Positions 23,221-34,986 of a stretch of 64,000 bases of DNA are shown piece after piece. How positions within the stretch are numbered: position 1 is the first letter of the stretch; each line of letters starts with the position of its first letter. The position numbers and the translations under genes are program-made. The notes beneath the pieces were generated by a model, which worked only from the letters and a program-made list of their open reading frames with translations, did no database searches and was not told where the DNA came from. The DNA is from Pyrrhosoma nymphula (taxonomy: Eukaryota; Arthropoda; Insecta; Odonata; Coenagrionidae), in NCBI GenBank assembly GCA_963573305.1, contig OY754333.1, forward strand, positions 21,139,013-21,203,012, written 5' to 3'.

Positions 23221-23340
23221 TCTGTACTTACGTATATAGATACCCAAGTGTCCTTCTTTCCTAAAAATATACAGATTTAATCTATACTTACGTATATAGA
23301 TACCCAAGTATCCTTCTTTCCTAAAAATATACAGATTTAA
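23221..23340. repeat. 60-bp tandem duplication in the sub-terminal region
   Basis: Bases 23221-23280 and 23281-23340 are identical except for two positions (a G/A near base 4 and another near base 30). Each unit ends ATACAGATTTAA, a word also present in the terminal inverted repeat. Confidence 0.95.
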
Positions 23341-24288
23341 TCCTTTTTGTGCTACTAGGATCCTTCATCTCATATTATTTTTTCAATTCTAATACCATTT
23401 TGTTATGAGCATTAAAAAAATCTGACAAGTGATAAATTATGCAGTAAACTCACAAAAAATACCTACTTACATACCCTACATATCATTACATACATATCAC
23501 GCTGATTGCTTTCGGGGTAGGCACATTCAAAAAAAGTTTAATTCTTGATGGTAGTCCTGTAAAGGTGACTCTGCTTTAATAATTTCCCCTATACTGCCAT
23601 ATCCTTGTATAGACTCACAAAAAATATTCAAATAGGCAGTTGGAATTTTCGAAAATGCTGCAAGCTTTCTCAGAGTGAAATAGAAAAATGCAATGGGAGC
23701 AAGAGGGTTAGTTTCTCAACTGAAGTAGGGTCAATTCCAATTTTTTAAAATGTGATCCCAATCCTGAATCCTCTACTATCAATTCTCTATTGTGAATTCT
23801 GAATTGGTACTCTGCAGACATATTTTAGAGAATTTGTAGTAATAATTATTATTTTATTTCCCCCAGTTGACAAATACAAAGTATGGCACAGAGTATCATA
23901 CATCATGTAATTGTATTGGGTACGTCAGAACATCCTGTCACTTAATAATTACTTGCCAGAGAAGATGAAATAACTCCAAAATCAACCTATATGTACACAA
24001 TATAAAATTAGAAAAGAGAAATTACCCTGAATTCATTCATTCATTCACACTGTAGAAACATTTTTCATTTAAGAACATGAACATTTTCTTCTAAAAAATC
24101 GTGTGTGATTTCACATTTTTTAAACTTGTCGGAAGCTTATTATATATTTTTATGCATAAGGAGCAAGGTCCTTTGGACATCATTGTCTTATTAGAAGATG
24201 CTACTGATTTCCTGTCCTATTCTCATGGGTGTGTATGCTATTATTTAATGGGAAAAGAGCCTTATTCTTTTTCACAAAAATTAAGAAG

Positions 24289-24849
24289 CTATATAACAGG
24301 ACCTGTTAGTATGGCAAGGCTATTGAATAATGGTCTGCAGTGGGCTCTGTAAGGCTGATTGCACATGGACCTAATCAATTTCTTTTGCAAAGTAAATACT
24401 TTAGTTAATTTAGATGAGGACCCACTTCCCCAGATGATGATATCATATGATACATGAGTATTAAATAGTCCATAGTATAGAGTTTTTAACACATCCATAC
24501 TAACTGTATGCTTAAAAACTGAAAGAAAATAATACATCGAATTTAATTTTTTACTGAGATTAGTGATGTGAATGTCCCATTTCAGGTATTTATCAAAATA
24601 TATTCCCAGTAATTTATAGTCATTGACAACATTAAAGTAATTTGTCATAGGATGAAAGGTATTTATGATAATTATATCTAATTGACAAGTTTTTGCAGAG
24701 AATATCATGGCCTGAGTTTTAGATTCATTAAGAATAAGGCTATTTCCATTGCACCATGTGCTCATGTCTTGAATAATGGATTCGCCCAAAGCCATCAAAT
24801 CTTTAAAAGATTTCTGATGCAGCACAATACTGGCATCATCAGCAAACAA
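24289..24849 (-). pseudogene. LINE reverse transcriptase, catalytic box to C-terminus
   Basis: A 186-codon open stretch starts at the FADDASIV catalytic box. It continues through WCNGNSLILNESKT (the conserved motif after the palm), YKLLGIYFDKYLKW and a C-terminal basic region. The catalytic Asp pair is present here, but the upstream palm and finger motifs are separated by stops. LINE reverse transcriptase primes on nicked target DNA. Confidence 0.8.
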
Positions 24850-25168
24850 GATACAATTTCTAAGAGGGTTAACACATAATTGACTGGGTAGCTCATTTGT
24901 ATAAATAAGAAAGAGGATTGGTCTTAGGACCTATCCTTGAGGAACACCTTTTTTAACACCTAATGGTGAAGATAGGTAGACATTCCCATTTTCCTGGACA
25001 GCTTCCTGTTGTTGGCGATTTGTGAGATATGTTCTCAACCACTGCTAAGCTGTACCTCTAATACTCATTGACTCACATTTATATAGGAGTTTAACATGGT
25101 CAGCCACATCAAAAGCTCTTGATAAATAAAAAAATACACCCATTACCATTTTCGTTGAGTTAATTCAT

Positions 25169-25681
25169 TCAACAATGGCATCTACTACATTGAAGATGGC
25201 CTATTCTGTTGACTTTTATAAATCCAAATTGTTTAGCAGACAGCAAGTTATTTTTTTCAAGGAAATCAGTTAATCTAATGCTAAATACATACTCAAATAC
25301 TTTCCCTATCTGGGGGATTATTGATAATGGTCGATAATTGGCCAGATTGTTTCTCTCCCCTTTATTATTAAAGATTGGTATTACCTTAGACACTTGGAGG
25401 CCTTCAGGATAAACTTCATCTATCAAACTCTGATTAACAAGAGAGAGTAAGGGGCTTGAGATCATATCTACACAGTTATATAGTATTTTTCCTGATAAAC
25501 CGTTAATGTCAGTCGAAGCTTTCTTCCCTACTTTGGAAATATGTGAGCGAAGCTCTGACAAACTACATGGTTTAAGAAATACATATAGACTTACAGGACA
25601 CAGCAGAGGAAATATTGATATAAAGAGGAGAATCAGGTTCATTAACCATTGGTAGCTTGAAAAAGGTGCTATTGAATTCAT
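25169..25681 (-). pseudogene. LINE reverse transcriptase, fingers/palm N-terminal part
   Basis: A 170-codon stretch contains STDINGLSGKILYNC, VSKVIPIFNNKGERNNLANY, RPLSIIPQIGKVFEYV and KQFGFIKVNR. These are the usual block order before the palm Asp of Jockey/CR1 reverse transcriptases. The frame is lost just before the first catalytic Asp. Confidence 0.8.
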
Positions 25682-26042
25682 TAGCCAGTTTTATTGGATC
25701 CACCAGTTTACTTTTATCATCCCTGAACTGGGCTGGTAACTCCTCTACATTAGAGCTAGAATTTTGTTTAATAATATCCCATGCCGTTTTTGCAAAGTTA
25801 GGGGCATTTAAGATTAGTTTATAATTATATTCTTTCTTTGATCTATTGATGATTTTACAGTGCTGCTTTTTAAAATTAAAATATTCATATCGCAGTGTGT
25901 CATCTTTAGAGGACATATTATTGCAAGACATAGTTCTTAATACCTTGGACAAACGCCTTATTTCGGGAGTGACCCAATTTTTTTAAATGGATTAAGAGTG
26001 CTTAATTGGTTCAAGAGGGAGGGCTAAGTCAAAATGGGACAA

Positions 26043-26495
26043 CTACGTTCTATAGAAATGGTCAAAATTACTGCTAAGGGAGTTTTCCTCTTTCATTGAC
26101 ATCCAACTCTCTTGGCTCAATAGAAATTGAAAGTGGCTGACGTTTGAGTCACTAAAGATTCTCTTCATTATGGTGGAGGCGACTGGAGACTTGCTTTTCT
26201 CAGACACATTGAACATGGGCATGACTGCACAGTGATCAGACAAACCTGGGTCAAAAACAACAGTATTAACTTGATACTCTGGGCAATCGGTATAAATATT
26301 GTCCAACAGGGTTTAAGAACCAGCCGTGATTCTTGTAGGTTTGTTAGCCAAGGGTTTTATATTAAAGGAGGCTAATTTACATAGCAATTCTCTTTGATTA
26401 TTGCTCTCAGTGAGTAGGTTGCAATTGAAGTCTCCTGCGAGAATTATAGCTGGCCTCCTAGAATAATTAGTTACATTATATAACAAGTTGTCCAA
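26043..26495 (-). pseudogene. LINE apurinic endonuclease, C-terminal part
   Basis: Two adjoining frames carry IILAGDFNCNLL (Asp and Asn catalytic residues) and, after a break near 26310, GLSDHCAVMP (the SDH motif). The endonuclease nicks the insertion target in autonomous LINEs. The N-terminal part continues to about 26860 in other frames. Confidence 0.8.
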
Positions 26496-27080
26496 TTTTT
26501 CTAGGAAAACACTAAAGGATCCAATAGGAGATCAATACAAAGCAAGGATAATACAAATTTGCTCATTGACAGAAACTTATACCGCTGAGCAGCTGAGTGT
26601 TCAGTGTTAAGGAACTGCACATTAATCTTCAGATTGTCATGCACTATGGTATTTTTCACATAAATCACCACTCCACCGTTTCACTGTACGACAATAACAG
26701 TCCCCAATTACTTATCCTGGGATTGTGACGTCAAGATCACTCATCCAATGTTCACAGAGACGGATTATGTCCGGTTTATCTATTAGTGTTAAAGCTTCAA
26801 GGTCATGTAGCTTATTATAAAGACACTGTATATTGAGAACTAGGATTCAGAACTTATACTCAACACTTGATTGGGGTTTGTTATCTTTGCCATTTTGTAT
26901 TACTTCAGATCCACTATAGTCCGGTGCTTGAATAAAAAATGCCTCAGGGTCAGGTCACACGGCCACTTATCACTGTATAGTACTTCATCTTGGGCGTGAA
27001 ATGGCACTCCAATTTTGAAGCTGGCATTAACACCCTTAGACTCAAGCTTACTCACCGTTATTGGGAGATGTGGAAAGTTC

Positions 27081-29490
27081 TTTTTTTGGGAAGCAATATA
27101 TATTGCATTAAGCTACAATAGAGTATGAAAAGTTTGGTATTTGTCTTGAAATTTAACAAGTAACAGGCTAATTTGTTTGTTGCAAATATTACACTTAGCA
27201 TAACTTTCATTTCCATGTTGGTAGTAAATAATTTACATTCTTCTGAAGACTGAATAAGTCTCTTGCCACTAGTATAGGGCAACCCACCAAATATCATAAC
27301 CAAATTAGTGGCACATTTTCTTTTATGCAGAAAAAAAAGAAATTTATGAGCCATTGTAGTGTGCTGGAAGATCTGCTGGAGTGAGCAAGCACGCAATCAT
27401 GTTGTAAAACCAGGGGAGTTTACAATATATCGGTTCTGGTTGTTTTTTTTATAATTCGTTCTTAATCGACTTTTTAGCCTTTGGTTCTTCAATTTTTGAT
27501 TCCTCTAAGATTTGGTGGAGCCAAGAATCAGTATCGGCTCATCCTTAGTCTTAACCCAATCAGTGCAAATGCTTCGTGCACAATCAGTGATGATTCAAGG
27601 AATGGTTTATTTCCTTGGTAGCTTATGCCTTGGCATCAAGACTCTCTTTTCACGCTTTTTAATCATGAAGGAATAAACACACTTCAATTTCACATGAAAC
27701 TATGCAGTTGGTTTCCCTGAAGTATAGCATTATTGCCTGCATGTGGAATAGCAGTGTTTTTGTATCTCAGGTGGAAGAATTCCATGTAGTCAAGCCAAAA
27801 ATGATCATACATTTGAAGATGAGTTCCCTCAAATGTGCAGAATTCACTGTGTAAAAATAACTTTCCTGGACTGGGATTTGAACCCTCCAAATCCAAGGGA
27901 GTGTGTTGATTGGTGCCAAAGACATGTCATCTACTCAAACCTTGGTGTGAATTTAGGGGATCTTGGTTTGAATCCTTGTTGATGCAAATGATTTTTTCAG
28001 CTCCAATTTTGCACATTTGTGTATCACTTTAGTGGATGATGCCCTTTGAAGTTATACTGCTTTAAAGGAGGTCCCTCTCCTGATATGTATCTCAGCCTGT
28101 ATGTTTGAATCCTGTTAAGAAGTTTATATTATTGGTATGTTCCTTTTATATAGCCCTGATGAAGATTTATAAATAAATCGAAACGTTGGCAATGGCATCT
28201 ACTTATTCCTGACCAAACGCTCAATAGCCAGCTTTTATCTCAGCATTGCTCAGGGAACCCATCAGTGTGGTTCATTCTTTGTTTCTAAGTCATTTGGTTG
28301 CTTTTTCAGAAGTAGACAAAGGTTTTTTAAGCTCTAATATGGTAGATGGTCTGTATCGGCGATTCCCTATCTCTTTTGATTTGTGCTCTTCTTAGTCAAG
28401 CATTCTAGAAATTGTACCCCTTAAAGCAGAAAAATGTTCATTTTTATATTGCTATGCAACACTACTCCAAACTTACTTTGCAGGGAATTTACCACTCATA
28501 GAGCTCATACCACAGATTGGAAATGGCTGTTGTAGATTAGTGTCTAGCTGGAGTGCTATGTGTTGCAATAGTTTGCACATTTTTCTCTAACAAATTCTCT
28601 AAAATTCCTTTATATGTATTTGAAGTTGATTGTTTTTTATAAAAAGTCATACTCTCATGATACGAAGAACTTTCAAGTTCAAAAGTTTTTACTTGATGTA
28701 GTTTCAAGTGATTCACTTTTGTACAAACTTCTTCACCTAGTGCTTTTTAGGTTTGGAGTTAGCGCACTGAGGACATAAATATAGTGGTTAGTTAATATAT
28801 ATGAACTTAAAACAGTGGTTGTCAAAAATATTGGAGTGACTGCTTTTGCAACTGTGTAGAAATCATCTTATGGTTGTTTGATCTTGGTAGTACATAGAGT
28901 GCTTGACTGTGAATCATTAAAATAAGTAACTTTGGAGTTTGATAAAAAAGTGGTCACGTAGAGAACCAACTCTTGTTACTCTGCTGTTAACTTCAGTGTC
29001 TTAACTGTAGAGTAACTGATCACTGGAATTCCTTTCTGACTGAAAACCTAAATTAGGCATATCTTCACTGAACAGGCGATCATCAATATGCTCAAAAAGA
29101 TATTTTTTGGTGAAGTGACTATCATTTGTTGAGTGTAGGGAATTAGAGGGTAGTCAGAGGGCTTATCTCAGTTGGTGAATGAAACTGCTAGATGTTGGTA
29201 ACACTCAATCGTCAAAGTTTAAATTGGTGCTTCATTACCTGTATTGTGTGCAATTGTTGTCTTACTGGAGTAAAATCTTCCCTGTGGTTACCAGAGCTCT
29301 CAAGAGCTGAAAAATCACTCGTTATATCTAACTCTTGTTATTACCAAAGATGATTAAATAATCACTCCGTAGCCAATTCCTATTGCTTTAATGCTAGTTT
29401 AGCCAATATTGTGTGCTATTATAGTTTTTTTTATTAAAATTTGCCATAGTGCTAAGTAGCAGCATGTCCAAGGTATTTTACCTGGGGGAT
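27081..29490. other. intron 7 sequence, no confident gene
   Basis: Nothing I can name with confidence. Around 27868-27990 there are two tRNA B-box-like words (GGATTTGAACCC, GGTTTGAATCC), and near 28152-28200 a GATGAAGATTTATAAATAAATCGAAACGTTGG motif fragment of the kind often seen in SINE/LINE tails. Boundaries could not be set. Confidence 0.35.
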
Positions 29491-29778
29491 TTAGTTCCAC
29501 ACAAGCATCGGAGATGTAACATTGTCCAGGATAACTTCAAAAATAAAGAGGAGGCTACTAAGTGCTATAAATTTGCCTAGGGAAACAGCTGACTTAAGGT
29601 TTTTGGAATCATAGAGCCCAATATCATCAGCATTTACAAATATGTACAAGCATAATAGAAATCCGTTGTCATTGACAGCAGTAATTGTGTGGAGCCTTCT
29701 CTTGCGTGTATGAAAACATAATTGCAAGGCCAGACACAAACAATTGTAAGTTCCAAATAGAATTCCATCAAGATTCAC
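29491..29778 (-). pseudogene. possible decayed Harbinger-type nuclease fragment
   Basis: A 95-codon frame contains DDIGLYDSKNLKSAVSLGKF, faintly like the DIGxxGSxxDxxIxxxSxLGxxI block of HARBI1/Harbinger nucleases. Other motifs are not visible, so this call is weak. It could equally be an unrelated chance frame. Confidence 0.2.
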
Positions 29779-30284
29779 GTAATATATTCTGCCGTACTGA
29801 CATCTAGTGCCAGCAGCGGAAACTTTTTGATAATGAATGCCACCGGGAGTCAGCCTATAGTGAAGGGGGTCGGTCAGTACAGGGAGACACTAACTGGGGT
29901 CGGGCACCACATTGTCGCAGCAGTTGTCTGATGTCATCCAATCAGCCAATCATGCTGCTAGCAGCGTATTTTAACATTTTCAATGCTTCCAAAGATGTCT
30001 TCCATCGCAGAGTGTAGTAAGTGTTGTGCTGTGATTTGCATTAAAAATTACGAATTTCTGGTGAAGTTGCGTTGATACCGAGGGAGTCAATTTCTCTGAT
30101 TTAAATGATAACCTGTTATTTTGACATGTGTTCTAATCACATGTGTGTGGTGTATAATAATGGGTTCTGTATTGTCTTCATTTCATGACTATCCATCTGT
30201 GTGATCAATCATTTAATCATGCAACCAGTGAGAGTTCATGATATTTACCTGCAGTGAATATTGTGAACTAGTAAACTCATGTTT

Positions 30285-31118
30285 TTATTTTAAATCATAG
30301 TGGTGTTGCGCTAGTTTTTCATGGTGATTTTTTTTAAACAAGGATGTTTTCTTACGAAGTTGCATTGTAAGAATAAAGTTGATGTCATCCATGCATTTTT
30401 GTTTGCATTCGTATGTGCATGGCAATGTTTTTATCCCTTTAAAGCATCGGGGATATGCTGATATCGCCAATAGGAACAGTTTTACCTAATCAGAGCCATC
30501 CATATTCGTGCATAAAAAACAGTGAACCACTCTTTACTTTTTTCCCTCCTTTGCAAGGGTCCCCTTGAGTAGTGAGAGTTTTGTCTGGAAGGAGGTTATA
30601 GAATAAGCCTGTCTCTTCTGCATTTTAAATATCACATGTGCTGTATTTCTTCATGTAGCTTTTAATGGCAGGAGCCCAGGCCCCCACAGCATTTACATTT
30701 ACACTCGCAGATACCGCGGATAATTTATGAAAAGATATTCCCTTCCTGTGCTGAAACCGAGTGAAACATACATCATGTGATTTAAAATTGTTAATACCAA
30801 GCCTCTCACCCAGATACTTTGCTTTTACCTTGATCATGGAGCCTCTTATCGGAATTCCTGCTGCTGGCAAAACCACGAGAAAAGGGCAGATTCTAATTGC
30901 CGATGTTCCCCAGGCTGCAAATGTTTCTGGCTGCTCGGATGACCTTCTTGAAGCACTGACACATGAATTTTTTCCTTATTCTTTAGAATCATGAATAGGG
31001 TCGAGGAAGATATACCAAATCGCCTCCCAATATCACTTTTGGAACACCGAACACTTTTGCATTCATTAATTCTGCGTAGTTCAGTTTTTAGATCCAATGA
31101 CTTACATTTCCCAGTCAT
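30285..31118 (-). pseudogene. Tigger/pogo transposase relic
   Basis: From ATG at 31118 (- strand) the frame gives a CENP-B-type helix-turn-helix (SKSDIGRRFGISSSTLFMIL) and the start of the second DNA-binding helix set (LESALFSWFCQQQ). After a frameshift near 30860 it continues through AGIPIRGSMIKVKAKYLGE and FTRFQHRKGISFHKL, then the start of the DDE nuclease with ETGLFYNLLPDKTL near 30600. The family has NADETG there; this copy has NAEETG, losing the first catalytic Asp. A last block, PRCFKGIKTLP, lies near 30440. A stop precedes the nuclease and the C-terminal third is absent. Confidence 0.8.
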
Positions 31119-32515
31119 GATGTTGAGTCACAATCAGTCGGACTGAACTAGAAACAGAAGTGGACGGATAATATAAAAGCAATGAAAATCAGGGGCTGTT
31201 AAGGAATTCACTAGTGTGAATACGGGCATGCTGTGAATGTTATAAATGTATGCTTGACCTTAAAATTCGGGGGAAAATTTTATGTTTTCCGTTTTAATGC
31301 AAATGATAGACGTCATGAGCATGAGCTTTTGCATAAGCGATGCGCTGTATATTATTCATAATATCGAACAACCCCAGTGGAAACAACTTGTTGTTCTCCT
31401 TACTTGCTGTCCTTGCTTGTTCCAATTTATTTTACATGCTAATTATAGGGTAATAAATGGCCCCTTGCTATTTCAAGCTTCTTGTTGTATGCCCTTCTCA
31501 TTATATGGAACTTCCTCTGTAATTCTTCTGGTGTCCTCATTTGACATTTAGAAAAATTAGTTTGCTTCCCATGCTGTGGAATCCTTTGATCTGTTATTTC
31601 AGTCTTCTTTAAGACCTAAACATATCTGCAGTGATAAACCGAGTCATCAGATCTTTTCAATTCCTTTATTATTCAATATTTCTTTTTTCTTCATTTTAAT
31701 CTCTTTAATCCTGATAAAAATTGAACTTGTATGGCTTAAAAAAGTTGTGGTGGTAAATGAAACGTATTCCTTTAGTTTTAATTGCCATCCCTGAAGAGAG
31801 CATCTTAGGCACTGCCTGTTGGTGTGTGTGCTTTCCATTTTCAATAACTTGCCAAAATGTGGCAGTGGAGCTCTTATTTGGTGTTTAGCAATTAATTATG
31901 CCTCTAATAGCTGGTTGCATGAATATTTAGCTATGGGATCGATAGTTATGAAATGCATAGAGTTATGGACCGCTAAGCTGAATTGGAGTTGCAGCAACTC
32001 TCCCTTTCATAACTTAACTCCCAGTAGCCATTGCTTCGGATGTTTGGTCTACTTTCATGTTTCTTAATATAATATGTGCACCTTTATCTTATGTATATAA
32101 ATTAATCATGTACATTATTGATAGCCAGCCTGAACAAAGAAACTCGTCACTCATCGTATAATAAATCTCTTATCAAGTGATCTAGTGGTACATCGTGCAT
32201 CCGCCATTTTGATTACTTATGGAATCCATTAGTAAATAACTCTATTTCATCAAGCCAAATGAATTACAAGACCGTTTATGAAACTAATGAATTTATCTAA
32301 CGTTTCTACAATGCATATTGAGCAAATGTGTTGACTTATAGATCTCATAACTCTATTGAATATATATACCTACATTGTTTCTGCAACCGTCCATTAGTGC
32401 GGCAAAAACTAGAGAAGTAAATAGATGCTTCAAATGCATACAAGGTTGTCAAATGTGCCTCTACACCAAAACACAGAGAAAGAAAAAGGCAATTTCATGA
32501 TAAAAAAAGATCGCA
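31119..32515. other. intron 7 sequence, no confident feature
   Basis: AT-rich, with several short hydrophobic open frames on both strands that match nothing I know. The inverted repeats of the pogo relic were looked for here and not found. Confidence 0.4.
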
Positions 32516-33736
32516 GGCAACTGTTTGTGCCATGATTTTAATTATGGTTTTAGGTAAAAATGTATACATATGATCTTTACTCTCAATTGTTATTTGTTAA
32601 TTTTTTAACAATGATGAAAAGTGGGAAAAACTTAATTTTTTTAGTTTTTCGCTATTAAAATGAAAACTAATCAACCCATCTTTGTACTACAATGCATAAA
32701 GTTGTAGGGAATTCAAAAACCTTCTAAATGAGCTCTTGATCGATTTGATAGTTCCATTTTTTACCTAGAAAGAAACACAAAAGAGGCGTTTTTTCAAAAA
32801 TTCATAACTTGTCCAATTTGCACGTAGAAGGATAGGCAATCTGCGAAGTGGTAGTGAATAACGTGTAGATTACGTAGGCGAAAGATGGGTGCTGCCAGAT
32901 TAGTAGTTTTTGCACAATTGCATTTTGCATTTTTTATGCAACATCTTGTATTATGCATAGTTGCTCAAAAAGTCATCCGATTTAAATTTTCATAACAGAT
33001 TTCTAAAGTAGACTAAATGTACTAAACATTGTCTATTTATACTATGGCATTAAAATGCATTAAAATATGTGGAAAATGCACCTGAACATAGGTATAAACT
33101 CACGAGTGGCTGAAAGAAGCCGAGTGGAGGGGGTAGCGAACCAGTGGCGGGAAAGCTAGTAACTATCGTTACTAGCTTACTTACCAAAGTTTCTAGCTTC
33201 ACCTATTTTAGTGCATTTTAACATATTAAATGACGATTTTTAGCACATTTAGTCTACTTTCGAAATTTGTTTTGAATATTTCAATTGCACCATTTTCCGA
33301 GCAACTTAATGATTTTTTTATGTGAGGCATTGCATAAAAAATGCAAAATGCAATTGTGAAAAAATTACTAATGCTGCAGCATCCATCCTAGTCTATATGT
33401 TATTCACTACCATTTTGCGGAGGGCCTATGCTACAACTTGTAAATCGGCCAAGTTAGGTTTTTTGAAAAAAGGCCTTTTTTCTTATTTTTTTCAGTTAAA
33501 AATGGACCAATCGATTCTCAATAGCTCATTTTGAAGGTTTTTGAATCCTCTCCAACTTTTCTAATTGGGATTCAAAGATTGCTTGATTAGTTTTCATTTT
33601 AGAAGTGAAAAACTAAAAAAAATTATGTTTTTCCCGATTTTAAACGTTAAAAAATTAACTAATAACAATTGAGAGTTGAGGTTATATACATTTTGACCTA
33701 CATCCCATATTTCAACTCGTGGCACAGTCGGTTGCC
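32516..33736. repeat. 1.2-kb foldback (long inverted repeat) element
   Basis: Two arms of roughly 500-560 bp are imperfect reverse complements around a spacer near 33080-33200. Outer ends pair as GGCAACTGTTTGTGCCA (32516) with TGGCACAGTCGGTTGCC (to 33736). Inner blocks also pair, for example AAAGTAGACTAAATGT (33005) with ACATTTAGTCTACTTT (33246). It has no coding capacity. It is probably a non-autonomous DNA transposon. No clear target duplication was seen. Confidence 0.8.
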
Positions 33737-33958
33737 AGCAGTCTTTTATGTCATGCTCAAATCTCTGTGAGTTTGAGTACTCCCTTTGGCGGGCAGTTCG
33801 AATGTCTCTTGGGACAGGTTAAGCGGCCAGTAATCCATCACCGACTTTGACGATGACTCCCCCACATTTATGTGTTTGAATTTTTCCTCCTTGTGGATAA
33901 GACCTAAGACCTATGCCTTCAGAAAGGAAGCTAATTCCTCCCCTGTGCAATAATCCTC

Positions 33959-34025
33959 CATTTGTTGGGAAACTTCATCCCCAATAGTATGTACATTCCC
34001 CAATAGTATGTACATTCCCCAATAT
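33959..34025. repeat. 19-bp tandem repeat
   Basis: CCCCAATAGTATGTACATT repeats in direct tandem two times plus a partial third. Confidence 0.8.
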
Positions 34026-34186
34026 TACACTTTAGTGTTGTGCTTCTATTTTTGCGCCTTCTATAAAGTGCACAGTGATCAAAGAATGGATATTTTTACC
34101 TTGAAAAATGAACAATTTGAACCGGAAAAGTCCTGGAATTTTATAATTTACCATCGTTAGCAACCATGCTTTTCATTAAATATTAT

Positions 34187-34466
34187 TAATTAATTTATTT
34201 TTTCTTTCAGGAGATATTGGGCCATTAATTGTTGAATTATTTCATTTCTCTTTTCCAGCATTTCATATATTTTTATACATGCTTCTTCAGGGCTCAGAGA
34301 GATAGAGTTCCTTCTGAATTTATTTTATATTGATACCATTGTAAAATATAATAATCTGAGCCCTGAAGAAGCAAATATAAATATGCTAAATGTTGGTAAA
34401 GAGAAATAAAATAATTTAACAATCAATGGACCTTTATCTCCTGAAAGAAACAAAAATAATTATATA
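34187..34466. repeat. 280-bp palindromic foldback element
   Basis: The left arm (about 34187-34297) and right arm (34356-34466) are about 110 bp each, imperfect reverse complements around a 58-bp loop. Pairing blocks include TTTCTTTCAGGAGATA / TATCTCCTGAAAGAAA, and GCTTCTTCAGGGCTCAG / CTGAGCCCTGAAGAAGC at the loop border. It is probably a MITE, and lies 520 bp before the last app exon. Confidence 0.85.
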
Positions 34467-34986
34467 AGTAAAAGGTCATGAAGAGGAATCATCTAGATTA
34501 TTAATCAAGGTCCCTCCCCTAATCTTATGCCTGCCTTGCTAGATAAACCAGCTCTGATGAATAAAATTAAGTTATTTTCTTGTCCTGAAAGAAGGACTAA
34601 GTAGTTTAGTGACCATATCATTATTGGGATTGGGGCATCTTAAGGCCCAGGGGACCAATGTTGGCCTCTGCCTCTGGGGGAGATGCCTGATTAAGGTCCA
34701 GTGCGTGGTAAATGTGGAGAACAAAAAACATGTATTTTATTATGTTCACAACAAAAATATACTTTTTTTGGTAATAGTAATGTGATGAAATGAGGTATTA
34801 GCACTTATTTATTTGTTCATTAGAAAGACTTGGGAAGATTAAGTTACTGAAAAGTGATCTTGCATGACAAAAATTTGCTTGAATCACTCCTGAGTGGGTA
34901 AGTCTGTAGTTTAATCAGGGAAGGTGCAACGTACTGATAACATGCACTCATTTGGAATCAATGTTGTTGTGTCTTTTGGCATACAG

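Larger units (their letters stand above)
21536..23359 (-). mobile_element. TIR element carrying a two-exon gene remnant
   Basis: The left end reads CCTAGTAGCACAAAAAGGAT (from 21536). The right end is its inverted match, finishing at 23359. Similarity extends through an (A/T)AAATCTGTATA-like segment for about 33 bp. The interior is 1.8 kb. It has a first exon, a terminal exon and two poly(A) signals on the - strand, and a 60-bp tandem repeat beside the right end. I could not find a convincing target duplication, and the ends match no superfamily I can name with confidence. Confidence 0.65.
24290..27080 (-). mobile_element. degenerate Jockey/CR1-type LINE (EN + RT), - strand
   Basis: Reading right to left, the end of an ORF1-like frame (about 27080-26910, KIGVPFHAQDEVLYSDKWP) is followed by an apurinic endonuclease. 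The endonuclease shows NIQCLYNKL near 26850, LAGDFNCNLL near 26440 and GLSDHCAV near 26240. Reverse transcriptase follows: NYRPLSIIPQIGKVFE near 25330, GVKKGVPQG near 24940 with a stop replacing the next codon, and the FADD catalytic box at 24835-24850. A C-terminal region ends near 24290. Several stops and frameshifts break both reading frames, so the copy is dead. It lies in intron 7 of app, opposite in strand. Confidence 0.85.

Noticed and set aside
27868..27990. tRNA-like B boxes
   Set aside because: Only the B-box words match; there is no A box at the right distance and no cloverleaf, so no tRNA gene is called.
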